From positions 145,517 through 209,516 of the forward strand of contig NZ_AGSX01000043.1 in assembly GCF_000235745.1 (NCBI RefSeq): 64,000 nucleotides of DNA, given 5' to 3'. Of this stretch, positions 9,268 through 18,696 are shown piece by piece. The DNA is from Stutzerimonas stutzeri SDM-LAC (GTDB taxonomy: Bacteria > Pseudomonadota > Gammaproteobacteria > Pseudomonadales > Pseudomonadaceae). The notes under the pieces were generated by a model. The model saw only the letters and a program-made list of their open reading frames with translations, did not search any database and was not told the origin of the DNA. The translations under genes were made by a program, and so were the position numbers. How positions within the stretch are numbered: the stretch's first letter is position 1; every line of letters starts with the position of its first letter.

Positions 9268-10088
9268 TAGAGGTGGCCACGGCGCTGATGCCGGATGCGG
9301 GAAACACCCTGCCTGACAAGCGTCAGGTCGCGGCATCATTTTCCCGAGCAGCATCCAGCTATGACGCCGTGGCCGAGCTGCAGCGTACGGTCGGCAACAC
9401 GTTGATCGAGTGCCTGCCCGCCGCGCTTACGCCGGCGTGCTGGCTGGACCTGGGTTGTGGCACCGGCTATTTTTCTCGCGCGCTGGCGAGCCGTTTTCCT
9501 GCTGCTGATGGCGTCGCGCTGGATATTGCCGAAGGCATGCTGCGCCACGCCCGACCTCAGGGCGGCGCGAGCCATTTCATCGCTGGTGACGCCGAGTGCT
9601 TGCCGCTGCGTGATGCGTCGGTGGATGTGATTTTTTCCAGCCTGGCACTGCAGTGGTGTGAAGATTTCCCCAGCGTGCTGAGCGAGGCGAAGCGGGTGCT
9701 CCGCCATGGCGGTGTGTTCGCCTTCAGCAGTTTGTGCAGCGGCACCTTGCAGGAACTGCGCGACAGCTGGCAGACGGTCGACGGTTTTGCCCATGTGAAT
9801 CGCTTCCGTCCCATGGGTGCCTATCAGCAACTCTGCGCCGCCAGTGGTTTGCGGTTGGAGCAGTTGGAGGTCGAACCTGAGGTACTGCATTTCGCCGAGC
9901 TGCGACAGCTGACCAGCGAACTCAAGGCGCTCGGTGCGCATAACCTCAACCCTGGTCGTCCGGGCGGGCTTACCGGTCGTGCACGTATTCGCGCGCTGAT
10001 CGATGCCTATGAGCGGTTCCGCACGCCGCGCGGGCTCCCCGCGACCTATCAGGTGGTCTATGGCGTGTTGCGCAAGGAGCTTGCATGA
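9264..10088 (+). CDS. bioC: Malonyl-ACP O-methyltransferase BioC
   Basis: A 274-residue SAM-dependent methyltransferase that methylates malonyl-ACP to prime pimelate synthesis on the fatty-acid machinery. The SAM-binding motif [15 protein letters not shown], the following acidic loop [10 protein letters not shown] and the BioC-typical N-terminal [13 protein letters not shown] are present. The start overlaps the bioH stop (ATGA). In-frame ATGs further in could give a slightly shorter protein. It overlaps bioD by four bases, so all five genes are read as one unit. Confidence 0.94.
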   Translation: MIEVATALMPDAGNTLPDKRQVAASFSRAASSYDAVAELQRTVGNTLIECLPAALTPACWLDLGCGTGYFSRALASRFPAADGVALDIAEGMLRHARPQGGASHFIAGDAECLPLRDASVDVIFSSLALQWCEDFPSVLSEAKRVLRHGGVFAFSSLCSGTLQELRDSWQTVDGFAHVNRFRPMGAYQQLCAASGLRLEQLEVEPEVLHFAELRQLTSELKALGAHNLNPGRPGGLTGRARIRALIDAYERFRTPRGLPATYQVVYGVLRKELA

Positions 10089-10768
10089 CGGCAGCTTATT
10101 TCGTTACCGGCACCGATACCGAGGTCGGCAAGACCACCATCGCCGCCGGGCTCCTGCATGCCGCGCGGCTGGCTGGCCTCAGTACAGCGGCGGCGAAACC
10201 TGTGGCATCCGGTTGCGAAATCACGGCCGACGGCCTGCGCAACAGCGACGCGCTGGCGCTGCTCGGTGAATGCACACTGCCGCTGCGCTACGAACAGGTC
10301 AATCCTATGGCCTTCGAGCCGGCGATAGCGCCGCATCTGGCCGCCCGCGAGGCCGGCATCGAACTGACTGTCGCGGCACTGGCCGAGCCGGTTCGCCGCG
10401 TGCTGGCGTTGCAAGCTCAGTTCTCTCTGGTGGAGGGTGCTGGCGGCTGGCGCGTGCCGTTGGCTGCAGGTGAAACGCTGTCCGATCTTGCCATCGAACT
10501 CGGGTTGCCTGTCATCCTGGTAGTTGGCGTTCGTCTGGGCTGCATCAATCACGCGCTGCTCAGCGCCGAGGCCATCGCGCGCGACGGGCTAAGAATGGCC
10601 GGGTGGGTCGCCAACATCGTTGATCCGGCCACCTCACGCTTGCAGGAAAACCTCGCCACGCTGACCGAGCGTCTCTCCGCGCCTTGTCTCGGTCAGGTTC
10701 CGTACTTACCCGTGGCAGACCCGGCCAATGTGGCGCGCTGTCTCGATTTCGGTCTGCTCGAGCCCTAG
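10085..10768 (+). CDS. bioD: Dethiobiotin synthetase BioD
   Basis: A 227-residue ATP-dependent carboxylase that closes the ureido ring to give dethiobiotin. The N-terminal P-loop [17 protein letters not shown], the substrate lysine in AAKPVASG and [11 protein letters not shown] are the BioD motifs. It is the last biotin gene. A GC hairpin (CTGCGC-TGTA-GCGC) follows about 20 bases after the stop but lacks a clear T-run. Confidence 0.96.
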   Translation: MTAAYFVTGTDTEVGKTTIAAGLLHAARLAGLSTAAAKPVASGCEITADGLRNSDALALLGECTLPLRYEQVNPMAFEPAIAPHLAAREAGIELTVAALAEPVRRVLALQAQFSLVEGAGGWRVPLAAGETLSDLAIELGLPVILVVGVRLGCINHALLSAEAIARDGLRMAGWVANIVDPATSRLQENLATLTERLSAPCLGQVPYLPVADPANVARCLDFGLLEP

Positions 10769-10892
10769 CTGGCACGCTTCGAATTGACTGCGCTGTAGCG
10801 CGCAGCGTCATAAAACAGGTTCCTTTATAGCGACGTGGAACTGGCGCCAGCGAGGTGTCATCTGCTTCAATGGTGGCGAACTGATTTCGCGG

Positions 10893-11159
10893 ATGCCATA
10901 TATGCAAATCAACAGCAGTCTTCTCTCCGCGGGTCTCGGCGCTTACCAGGCCGGACAGCAGCGTGTCGATCAGGCAGGCGCCGCCATAGCCGGGCAAGGC
11001 CTACCGATGGCGGATAATTCCCAGGCGGTGGCCGAAACGGTCGACCTGACCGAGGAGCTGGTGCAATTGAAAGTTGGCGAGCATCAGGCCAAGGCTGGCG
11101 CTCGAATCCTGCAGACCGCCGACGAAGTGCTCGGCACCCTGATCAACACCAAAGCCTGA
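10893..11159 (+). CDS. Small protein resembling fused ends of flagellar rod proteins (hypothetical)
   Basis: An 88-residue protein of unknown function, found from memory at the same place in P. aeruginosa (PA0505, after bioD). The N-terminal part (INSSLLSAGLGAYQAGQQRV, then DQAGAAIAG) looks like the N-terminal rod domain of flagellar hook/rod proteins. The C-terminal part (VDLTEELVQLKVGEHQAKAG, then ILQTADEVLGTLIN) looks like the Flg_bbr_C helix of FlgC/FlgF/FlgG. There is no middle domain and no signal peptide. Starts at 10893 or 10902 are both possible, and neither has a strong ribosome site. That the gene is real is likely; its function is not known. Confidence 0.75.
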   Translation: MPYMQINSSLLSAGLGAYQAGQQRVDQAGAAIAGQGLPMADNSQAVAETVDLTEELVQLKVGEHQAKAGARILQTADEVLGTLINTKA

Positions 11160-11395
11160 CCGCACTGGCCTTCCTGGCCGAGCGACAGGCTTTTTCCTAA
11201 GTCGCAAATCCTCCCAAGTGTCCAGCGACGCGCCGACGAACGGCGTGAGGGTCGCTGCTTGACATCGACTGGCCCTAAACGTATGTTTCAAACGCCTGTT
11301 TGACCTGCCGGAACGAAGCCGGATGGTCCAATCCAATCAAGCGTGGCTATTCTTTCGGCCACCTGAACCAAGAACCCACCGCTGAGGTTTACGCT

Positions 11396-13201
11396 ATGCC
11401 TGACTACAAGGCCCCCTTGCGCGATATCCGCTTTGTACGTGACGAATTGCTCGGCTACGAGGCGCATTACCAAAGCCTTCCGGGCTGTGAAGACGCCACC
11501 CCGGACATGGTTAACGCGATCCTCGACGAAGGCGCCAAGTTCTGTGAGCAGGTCATCGCGCCGCTGAATCGCGTGGGCGACATCGAAGGCTGCACCTGGA
11601 GCGAGTCCGGTGTGAAGACGCCAGCTGGCTTCAAAGAGGCCTATCAGCAGTTCGTCGAAGGCGGCTGGCCGAGCCTGGCTCATGACGTCGAGCACGGCGG
11701 CCAGGGCCTGCCGGAATCGCTGGGCATGGCGATCAGCGAAATGGTCGGCGAAGCCAACTGGTCCTGGGGCATGTACCCCGGCCTGTCCCACGGCGCGATG
11801 AACACCCTGCACGAGCACGGCACGCCCGAGCAGCAGCAGACCTACCTGACCAAACTGGTCTCCGGCGAGTGGACCGGTACCATGTGTCTGACCGAGCCGC
11901 ATTGCGGCACTGACCTGGGCATGCTGCGCACCAAGGCCGAGCCTCAGGCCGACGGCAGCTACAAAGTATCGGGCACCAAAATCTTCATCTCCGCCGGTGA
12001 ACACGACATGGCCGACAACATCGTCCATATCGTGCTGGCGCGTCTGCCCGATGCGCCGCAAGGCACCAAGGGTATTTCGCTGTTCATCGTTCCGAAGTTC
12101 CTGCCGAATGCAGAAGGCGGTGTTGGCGAGCGCAACGGTGTGTCCTGTGGCTCTCTGGAGCACAAGATGGGCATTCATGGCAATGCCACCTGCGTGATGA
12201 ACTTCGACAGTGCCACCGGTTTCCTGATCGGCCCGCCGAACAAGGGCCTGAACTGCATGTTCACCTTCATGAACACCGCACGTCTGGGTACTGCACTGCA
12301 GGGCCTGGCCCATGCCGAGATCGGCTTCCAGGGCGGCATCCAGTATGCGCGTGAGCGTCTGCAGATGCGTTCGCTGACCGGCCCGAAAGCACCGGAAAAA
12401 GCCGCTGACCCGATCATCGTGCATCCGGACGTGCGCCGCATGCTGCTGACCATGAAGGCCTTCGCCGAAGGCAACCGCGCGATGCTCTACTTCGCCGCCA
12501 AGCAGGTCGACATCACCCAGCGCAGCCAGGACGAAGAGCAGCGCAAGGCCGCCGATGCGATGCTGGCGTTCCTGACCCCGATCGCCAAGGCCTTCATGAC
12601 CGAAGTGGGCTTCGAAGCGGCCAACCACGGCGTGCAGATCTATGGCGGTCACGGCTTCATCGCCGAGTGGGGCATGGAGCAGAACGTTCGTGACAGCCGC
12701 ATCTCCTGTCTGTACGAAGGCACCACCGGTATCCAGGCCCTCGACCTGCTGGGTCGCAAGGTGCTGATGACCCAGGGCGAAGCACTCAAGGGCTTCACCA
12801 AGGTCGTGCACAAGTTCTGCCAGGCCAACGAAGGCAACGAGTCGATCAAGCAGTTCGTCGAGCCGCTGGCCAAGCTGAACAAGGAGTGGGGCGACCTGAC
12901 CATGAAGGTCGGCATGGCCGCGATGAAGAACCGCGAAGAAGTCGGTGCCGCCTCGGTGGATTACCTGATGTACTGCGGTTACGCCTGCCTGGCCTACTTC
13001 TGGGCCGACATGGCGCGCCTGGCTTCGGAAAAGATCGCTGCCGGCGAAGACGCCGATGGCTTCTACACCGCCAAGGTGCAGACGGCGCGCTTCTACTTCC
13101 AGCGCATCCTTCCGCGTACCCGCGCCCACGTCGAAACCATGCTGTCCGGTGCTGACAACCTGATGGACATGGACGAGGCGCACTTCGCACTGTCCTACTA
13201 A
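11396..13201 (+). CDS. Acyl-CoA dehydrogenase (FadE1/PA0506-like)
   Basis: A 601-residue flavoprotein catalysing alpha,beta-dehydrogenation of acyl-CoA, the first step of beta-oxidation. It is the large type with an extra C-terminal domain after the usual N-terminal, middle and FAD-binding domains. CLTEPHCGTDLGMLRTKAEP and ISAGEHDM belong to the flavin-binding middle domain, and the catalytic glutamate is in LYEGTTGIQALDLLGRK. The start MPDYKAPLRDIRF is shared with the two downstream paralogues, and GAGG precedes it. The P. aeruginosa counterpart is reported to prefer long-chain substrates; that is not testable here. A strong terminator follows. Confidence 0.92.
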   Translation: MPDYKAPLRDIRFVRDELLGYEAHYQSLPGCEDATPDMVNAILDEGAKFCEQVIAPLNRVGDIEGCTWSESGVKTPAGFKEAYQQFVEGGWPSLAHDVEHGGQGLPESLGMAISEMVGEANWSWGMYPGLSHGAMNTLHEHGTPEQQQTYLTKLVSGEWTGTMCLTEPHCGTDLGMLRTKAEPQADGSYKVSGTKIFISAGEHDMADNIVHIVLARLPDAPQGTKGISLFIVPKFLPNAEGGVGERNGVSCGSLEHKMGIHGNATCVMNFDSATGFLIGPPNKGLNCMFTFMNTARLGTALQGLAHAEIGFQGGIQYARERLQMRSLTGPKAPEKAADPIIVHPDVRRMLLTMKAFAEGNRAMLYFAAKQVDITQRSQDEEQRKAADAMLAFLTPIAKAFMTEVGFEAANHGVQIYGGHGFIAEWGMEQNVRDSRISCLYEGTTGIQALDLLGRKVLMTQGEALKGFTKVVHKFCQANEGNESIKQFVEPLAKLNKEWGDLTMKVGMAAMKNREEVGAASVDYLMYCGYACLAYFWADMARLASEKIAAGEDADGFYTAKVQTARFYFQRILPRTRAHVETMLSGADNLMDMDEAHFALSY

Positions 13202-13220
13202 GGCGCCGCGCAACCAGGAA

Positions 13221-13247
13221 ACCGCTGCTACGGCAGCGGTTTTTTTT
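13221..13247 (+). terminator. Rho-independent terminator after the first acyl-CoA dehydrogenase gene
   Basis: ACCGCTGC (13221-13228), loop TACG, GCAGCGGT (13233-13240), then a run of eight T residues. A textbook intrinsic terminator 20 bases after the stop codon; it separates the next gene transcriptionally. Confidence 0.93.
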
Positions 13248-13352
13248 GGCTCGTGTTCCGCGATGCCAGTGATTGTTTTCACCCCGTGGGTGAACCTTTC
13301 ATCAAGTGCAGGCAAAATGCCTGCTTTCCTCACGGCCGTTACCGGAGCCGCC

Positions 13353-14663
13353 GTGCCTCGCCAGAGCCCCGCTCGTTTCAGTCATTTCTATGCACCGCTG
13401 GCGCTATTGGTCGGAGGGCTTGTGGCTGCAGGTCAGCCCATGCTGAACGAGTTCTTCACGTCCTTGTTCAATGTGCTGCCCACCGTCCTGCTATTGCTTG
13501 GGGGCGCCTTCTGCATCGCCTATGCACGGGTCCGTGAGACCTTTCTGCTGCTGACGGTTTATATCGTCTATTTCCTCCTCGATACCCAGGTCGACCACTA
13601 CCGGCTCTCCGGCGTGCTACTGCCAGAGGCTGCGCTGACGTTCCACCTGTGCAGCCTGCTTCTGCCGGCGCTCTACGGTCTCTATGCCCTTTGGCAAGAG
13701 CGTGCACACCTGTTGCAGGACGGTCTGGCACGCCTTGCCGTTGTGTTTGTCGTCTCGGTCTTGGCTCTGGCCTTGGCGCGGCGCTTCCCCGCGGGGGTGC
13801 TCGACTGGCTGACGGAAGTTCGCTGGCCGTCATTGCAGGCTGACTGGCTGCAGTTGATCCAGCTGGCCTATCCAGTATTTCTGATCGCCATACTCGCCGT
13901 ACTGGCGCAGTACCTGCGACGGCCTCGGCCAGTGCACGCGGCGCAGTTGGTTGCGCTGATCGGCCTCCTCTTGATGCTGCCGCAGGTGTTCAGTCGTCCC
14001 GGTGCGCTCAACGTCTTGAGCAGCCTGATGATGCTGGTGCTGGTGATCGCCATTGCCCAGGAGGCCTATCAAATGGCGTTTCGTGACGAGCTGACCGGCC
14101 TGCCGGGCCGTCGCGCCCTGAACGAGCGACTGCAGCGCCTGGGGCGTCAGTACGTAATCGCCATGGCCGATGTGGATCGATTCAAGGCCTTCAATGACAC
14201 CCACGGGCACGATGTAGGTGACGAAGTGTTGCGCCTTGTCGCGAGCCGGCTACGCAAGGTTGGCGGCGGTGGACGCGCCTATCGCTACGGAGGCGAGGAG
14301 TTCGCGCTGGTATTTCCAGGGCGTGATCTGGCGCATTGCCTGCCGCATCTGGAAGCCGTGCGGCAGGCCGTCGAGAGCTATCCACTGCAGCTGCGCGACA
14401 CGTCCAGCCGGCCAAAGGATGCGGAGCAGGGACGGCAGCGCCGTGGTGCTGCTTCGGCAGCGGCGGTCTCGGTGACTATCAGTATCGGCGTCGCCGAGCG
14501 ACTGATGACGCAGCGCAGCGCTGAGGAGGTCATCAAGAAGGCCGACCAGGCGCTCTATAGCGCCAAGGGAGCGGGGCGCAACTGCGTCCGCTCGCATGTA
14601 GAGAACCGCCGCGGTGCGATGCGTACGTTGAAAGAGGGAGGTTCCGACGCAGTGCGAGGCTGA
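13353..14663 (+). CDS. Membrane-bound diguanylate cyclase (GGDEF protein)
   Basis: About 436 residues. Seven or eight hydrophobic segments fill the first 240 residues, followed by a GGDEF domain starting at DELTGLPGRRALNERL. The active-site motif is RYGGEEF (GGEEF, competent), with substrate-binding DVDRFKAFNDTHGHDVGDE, so it should make cyclic di-GMP from two GTP. No RxxD inhibitory site is seen before the motif. A polar insert (SSRPKDAEQGRQRRG) precedes the VTISIGVAE strand, as in several Pseudomonas cyclases. The frame is open from ATG 13263, but that lies just behind a terminator without a ribosome site; GTG 13353 has GGAG five bases upstream and is preferred. Confidence 0.85.
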   Translation: MPRQSPARFSHFYAPLALLVGGLVAAGQPMLNEFFTSLFNVLPTVLLLLGGAFCIAYARVRETFLLLTVYIVYFLLDTQVDHYRLSGVLLPEAALTFHLCSLLLPALYGLYALWQERAHLLQDGLARLAVVFVVSVLALALARRFPAGVLDWLTEVRWPSLQADWLQLIQLAYPVFLIAILAVLAQYLRRPRPVHAAQLVALIGLLLMLPQVFSRPGALNVLSSLMMLVLVIAIAQEAYQMAFRDELTGLPGRRALNERLQRLGRQYVIAMADVDRFKAFNDTHGHDVGDEVLRLVASRLRKVGGGGRAYRYGGEEFALVFPGRDLAHCLPHLEAVRQAVESYPLQLRDTSSRPKDAEQGRQRRGAASAAAVSVTISIGVAERLMTQRSAEEVIKKADQALYSAKGAGRNCVRSHVENRRGAMRTLKEGGSDAVRG

Positions 14664-14809
14664 AAAGCAGCCTGCGCTTGCGCTACGAACTGGTGGGCAG
14701 TCGGCGGTTATGGCGGCGCATTCAGCGCCTGCAATGTGATGGCGAGCGGGTCTATCTGTCAGTAGCGTAGCGCGCATAACAATGCACGATGCTGTCCTGG
14801 AGAAACGAT

Positions 14810-16603
14810 ATGCCCGCTTACAAGGCTCCCCTGCGCGATATGCGCTTTCTGATCGACGAAGTGTTCGACTTTCATGGCAGCTACGCGGCCAACGGTGCTG
14901 AAGACGCTACGCCTGATACGGTCAGCGCGATCCTCGAGGAAGGCGCCAAGTTCTGCGAGCAGGTGCTTGCGCCTCTCAACCGTAGCGGTGATGAGGAAGG
15001 GTGCCACTTCGACGAAGGTGTGGTGACCACGCCAAAAGGCTTCAAGGAAGCATTTGCGCAGTATGCCGAAGGCGGCTGGATGGGCCTGGCTTCGGATCCT
15101 GCCTATGGCGGTCAAGGTCTGCCGCACTCGCTGGGGCTGGTGGTTGGCGAGATGGTTGGCTCGGCAAACACCTCCTTTGGGATGTATCCAGGGCTAACCC
15201 ATGGCGCCATGGCCGCGATAGCCGCCCACGGCACCAACGAGCAGAAAGAGACCTACCTGACCCGCATGACCGAGGGCCGCTGGACCGGCACCATGTGTCT
15301 CACTGAATCCCATTGCGGCACGGACCTGGGCATCATTAAGACCCGTGCGGTCCCCCAGGCCGACGGCAGCTACGCGATCAGCGGCACGAAGATCTTCATC
15401 TCGGCCGGCGAGCACGACATGAGCGAGAACATCGTGCATCTGGTGCTGGCCAAACTCCCCGATGCTCCGGCGGGAACCAAGGGCATTTCGCTGTTCATCG
15501 TGCCCAAGTTCCTGGCTGATGCTACCGGCGAAGCGGGCGAGCGCAACGCTGTCGCCTGCGGATCCATCGAGCACAAGATGGGAATCAAGGCCTCGGCGAC
15601 CTGCGTGATCAACTTTGACGGTGCCAAGGGCTTCCTCATTGGTGAGCCGAACAAGGGGCTCAACTGCATGTTCACGATGATGAACCATGCACGGCTGGGG
15701 ACCGGCATGCAGGGACTGTGCAGTGGCGAGGCGAGCTTTCAGGGTGCCATCCAATACGCCAACGAACGTTTGCAGATGCGTGCACTGACCGGGGCGAAGT
15801 TTCCTGAGAAGCCTGCCGATCCGATCATCGTGCACCCCGATGTGCGGCGGATGCTGTTGACCATGAAGGCGTTCAACGAGGGCAACCGTGCCCTGGCCTA
15901 CTTCACCGCGCAGCTGCTTGATCAGATCCACAGCCCGGACGCCGGCAAGCGCAAGGAAGCCGAGGATCTGCTCGCCTTTCTCACCCCGATCTGCAAGGCC
16001 TTCATGACCGATACGGGGCTGGAGGTGACCAACCTCGGCATGCAGGTATTCGGCGGCCACGGTTACATTCGCGAGTGGGGCATGGAGCAGCTGGTTCGTG
16101 ATTGCCGCATCGCGCCGATCTACGAAGGGACTAACGGGATTCAGGCACTCGACCTGCTCGGCCGCAAAGTGCTCGGCAGCCAGGGCAAGCTGATGCTTGG
16201 TTTCACCAAACAGGTACACAAGTTCTGCGAGGCCAACGCGCAGCATCCTGAGCTGCAGCAATACATCACGCAGCTGGCCGGCCTGAATCGCGAGCTAGGC
16301 GAGATCACCAGCCGAATCGGCATGGCCGCGATGAAGAACCCTGACGAAGTCGGCGCGGCCTCGGTGGACTACCTGATGTACTGCGGCTACCTGATCCTGG
16401 GCTACTTCTGGCTGCGCATGGCCGTAGTGGCGCAGGGCAAGCTCGCCGAGGCGGGCGGCGATGCGGCTTTCTATCAGTCGAAGCTGACCACTGCCGAGTT
16501 CTACTTTGCTCGCTTGCTGCCGCGCACCGCAGCCCATAAAGCAGCCATCGAGGCCGGCAGCGCCAGCCTGATGAAACTGGCCGCTGACCAATTTGCTTTC
16601 TGA
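14810..16603 (+). CDS. Acyl-CoA dehydrogenase, second paralogue
   Basis: A 597-residue paralogue of the gene at 11396, with the same N-terminus (MPAYKAPLRDMRFLIDEVFD), middle-domain motif CLTESHCGTDLGIIKTRA and catalytic glutamate in IYEGTNGIQALDLLGRK. Its role is FAD-dependent acyl-CoA desaturation in beta-oxidation; chain-length preference is unknown. GGAG eight bases before ATG 14810 fixes the start. P. aeruginosa has three such genes in a row (PA0506-PA0508), and here a cyclase gene lies between the first and second. A terminator follows. Confidence 0.9.
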   Translation: MPAYKAPLRDMRFLIDEVFDFHGSYAANGAEDATPDTVSAILEEGAKFCEQVLAPLNRSGDEEGCHFDEGVVTTPKGFKEAFAQYAEGGWMGLASDPAYGGQGLPHSLGLVVGEMVGSANTSFGMYPGLTHGAMAAIAAHGTNEQKETYLTRMTEGRWTGTMCLTESHCGTDLGIIKTRAVPQADGSYAISGTKIFISAGEHDMSENIVHLVLAKLPDAPAGTKGISLFIVPKFLADATGEAGERNAVACGSIEHKMGIKASATCVINFDGAKGFLIGEPNKGLNCMFTMMNHARLGTGMQGLCSGEASFQGAIQYANERLQMRALTGAKFPEKPADPIIVHPDVRRMLLTMKAFNEGNRALAYFTAQLLDQIHSPDAGKRKEAEDLLAFLTPICKAFMTDTGLEVTNLGMQVFGGHGYIREWGMEQLVRDCRIAPIYEGTNGIQALDLLGRKVLGSQGKLMLGFTKQVHKFCEANAQHPELQQYITQLAGLNRELGEITSRIGMAAMKNPDEVGAASVDYLMYCGYLILGYFWLRMAVVAQGKLAEAGGDAAFYQSKLTTAEFYFARLLPRTAAHKAAIEAGSASLMKLAADQFAF

Positions 16604-16618
16604 TCTGCGCCTCAATCT

Positions 16619-16643
16619 AAGCCCGCCTTGTGCGGGCTTTTTT
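16619..16643 (+). terminator. Rho-independent terminator after the second acyl-CoA dehydrogenase gene
   Basis: AAGCCCGC, a short CTTGT loop, GCGGGC and six T residues make an intrinsic terminator. The gap 16644-16823 must then hold a promoter for the third paralogue; no near-consensus site stands out. Confidence 0.92.
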
Positions 16644-16823
16644 GTGCGCGATCGTCGCTGCAGCTCGAGGACTTTGGCCAAGAATACGTGGCTGCCTCGA
16701 GCGTCTAGGTGAGAACTGATCAGTCATTTAAAGACGCTTCGGGCGCCGATTAGTCTTCAGTTAGACTCGCGAAACTGCTGCGGCCAATCGGCCGGGTGAC
16801 ACGTTTTCTGCGAGGTCTTTTCC

Positions 16824-18602
16824 ATGGCTGACTACAAAGCACCGCTGCGCGATATGCGTTTCGTCCTAAACGAAGTCTTCGACGCCCCGAAGCTCTGGCA
16901 GACGATGCCAGCGTTGGCTGAAGTCGTCGATGCGGAAACCGCCGAAGCCATCCTCGAGGAAGCGGGCAAAATTACGGCCAATTCCATTGCGCCTCTCAAC
17001 CGCAGCGGCGATGAAGAAGGCTGCCGCTGGGTGGACGGCGCGGTCACCACACCCGCCGGTTATCCCGAGGCATATCGCCTTTACGCCGAAGGTGGTTGGG
17101 TCGGTGTAGGCGGTGACCCAGCCTACAGCGGCATGGGCATGCCGAAAGCGATCTCGGCGCAGGTCGAGGAAATGATGAACTCGGCCAGCTTGGCGTTCGG
17201 TCTGTATCCTATGCTGACGTCTGGCGCCTGCCTGTCCCTCTATGCTCATGCCAGCGAAGAGCTGAAACAGAAATACCTGCCGAACATGTATGCCGGTGTC
17301 TGGTCAGGCTCCATGTGCCTGACCGAGCCACACGCAGGCACTGACCTCGGCATCATCCGCACCAAGGCTGAGCCACAAGCGGACGGCTCGTACAAGGTCA
17401 GCGGCACCAAGATCTTCATCACCGGTGGCGAGCACGATCTCACCGAGAACATCATCCACCTCGTACTGGCCAAGCTGCCCGATGCGCCGGCAGGTTCACG
17501 CGGTATTTCGTTGTTCCTGGTCCCCAAAGTAATGGTCAACGAAGACGGCAGCCTAGGTGAGCGCAACAGCCTCGGCTGCGGCTCGATCGAGCACAAGATG
17601 GGCATCCAGGCCTCGGCCACCTGCGTTATGAACTTTGACGGTGCCACCGGCTGGATGGTCGGCGAGCCGAACAAGGGCCTGGCGGCGATGTTCACCATGA
17701 TGAATTATGAGCGTCTGGGCGTCGGCATCCAGGGCTTGGCCACGGGCGAGCGTTCGTATCAGAGCGCTATCGAATACGCACGTGAGCGCATCCAGAGCCG
17801 CGCACCAACTGGTCCGGTAGCGCAAGACAAGGCCGCTGACCCGATCATCGTCCACCCCGATGTTCGCCGAATGTTGCTGACCATGAAGGCGTTGAACGAG
17901 GGCGGTCGCGCCTTCTCCAGCTATGTGGCGCTGCAGCTGGACATCGCCAAATTCAGCGATGACGCCGAAGCACGCCAGCGTGCCGAGGCACTTGTGGCTC
18001 TACTGACGCCGGTAGCCAAGGCTTTCCTCACCGACATGGGGCTGGAAACGACTGTCCACGGCCAGCAGGTCTTCGGTGGTCACGGCTTTATCCGGGAGTG
18101 GGGACAGGAGCAACTGGTGCGCGACTGCCGGATCACCCAGATCTACGAAGGCACCAATGGCATCCAGGCGCTGGACCTGCTTGGGCGAAAGGTGGTGGGC
18201 AGCGGCGGCGAGCTGTATCGCGCATTTGCCGAAGAAGTTCGCAGCTACTGTGCAGCGGCGGGCGGCGAGCTCGAAGAGTTCACGACGCCACTGAAGGCGG
18301 CACTGGAGAACCTTGACGCGCTCACTGCCTTCGCCATCGACAGTGCAAAGCGCAACCCCAACGAAATCGGCGCGGCCTCGGTCGAGTACCTGCATGTGTT
18401 CGGTTACACGGCCTATGCCTATATGTGGGCCAGAATGGCAGAGGCTGCATTGGGCAAGGAAACCCAGGACGACTTCTATGCCAGCAAGCTAGGCACTGCG
18501 CGGTTCTATTTCGCTCGCCTGCTGCCGCGCATCCACTCATTGAGCGCCTCGGTTCGAGCTGGCAGCGATTCGTTGTATCTGCTTGAGGCTTCGCAGTTCT
18601 AA
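16824..18602 (+). CDS. Acyl-CoA dehydrogenase, third paralogue (FadE2/PA0508-like)
   Basis: A 592-residue acyl-CoA dehydrogenase paralogous to the two upstream genes (MADYKAPLRDMRFVLNEVFD; CLTEPHAGTDLGIIRTKAEP; catalytic glutamate in IYEGTNGIQALDLLGRK). It differs from them in ITGGEHDL in place of ISAGEHDM and in a distinct C-terminal domain. The P. aeruginosa equivalent PA0508 is reported as a medium-chain enzyme. Its own terminator-bounded unit suggests separate regulation. In Pseudomonas putida, as I recall, the regulatory RNA gene rsmY follows such an acyl-CoA dehydrogenase gene, which matches the next feature. Confidence 0.92.
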   Translation: MADYKAPLRDMRFVLNEVFDAPKLWQTMPALAEVVDAETAEAILEEAGKITANSIAPLNRSGDEEGCRWVDGAVTTPAGYPEAYRLYAEGGWVGVGGDPAYSGMGMPKAISAQVEEMMNSASLAFGLYPMLTSGACLSLYAHASEELKQKYLPNMYAGVWSGSMCLTEPHAGTDLGIIRTKAEPQADGSYKVSGTKIFITGGEHDLTENIIHLVLAKLPDAPAGSRGISLFLVPKVMVNEDGSLGERNSLGCGSIEHKMGIQASATCVMNFDGATGWMVGEPNKGLAAMFTMMNYERLGVGIQGLATGERSYQSAIEYARERIQSRAPTGPVAQDKAADPIIVHPDVRRMLLTMKALNEGGRAFSSYVALQLDIAKFSDDAEARQRAEALVALLTPVAKAFLTDMGLETTVHGQQVFGGHGFIREWGQEQLVRDCRITQIYEGTNGIQALDLLGRKVVGSGGELYRAFAEEVRSYCAAAGGELEEFTTPLKAALENLDALTAFAIDSAKRNPNEIGAASVEYLHVFGYTAYAYMWARMAEAALGKETQDDFYASKLGTARFYFARLLPRIHSLSASVRAGSDSLYLLEASQF

Positions 18603-18627
18603 AAGCGTTCAATTCCGTGGAGGCACA

Positions 18628-18696
18628 ATGAAATTAATTCGCCATCTCTGGGAACAATGTCTGACGGGCTTAGTCATAGATCTGCATCGCTTGTAG
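18628..18696 (+). CDS. Possible 22-codon small ORF with a strong Shine-Dalgarno
   Basis: GGAGG at 18619-18623 lies four bases before ATG 18628, which opens a 22-residue frame (MKLIRHLWEQCLTGLVIDLH, then RL) ending at TAG 18694. The spacing is short, the peptide has no recognised family, and its end runs into the first GacA-box-like sequence. It may be chance. Confidence 0.25.
   Translation: MKLIRHLWEQCLTGLVIDLHRL

Noticed and set aside
11288-13333. 681-codon open frame on the minus strand, opposite the first acyl-CoA dehydrogenase gene
   Set aside because: Same antisense effect; low-complexity product, no ribosome site or family motif.
13263-13352. ATG start at 13263 for the diguanylate cyclase
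   Set aside because: It lies 16 bases after a terminator T-run with no ribosome site; GTG 13353 has GGAG at suitable spacing.
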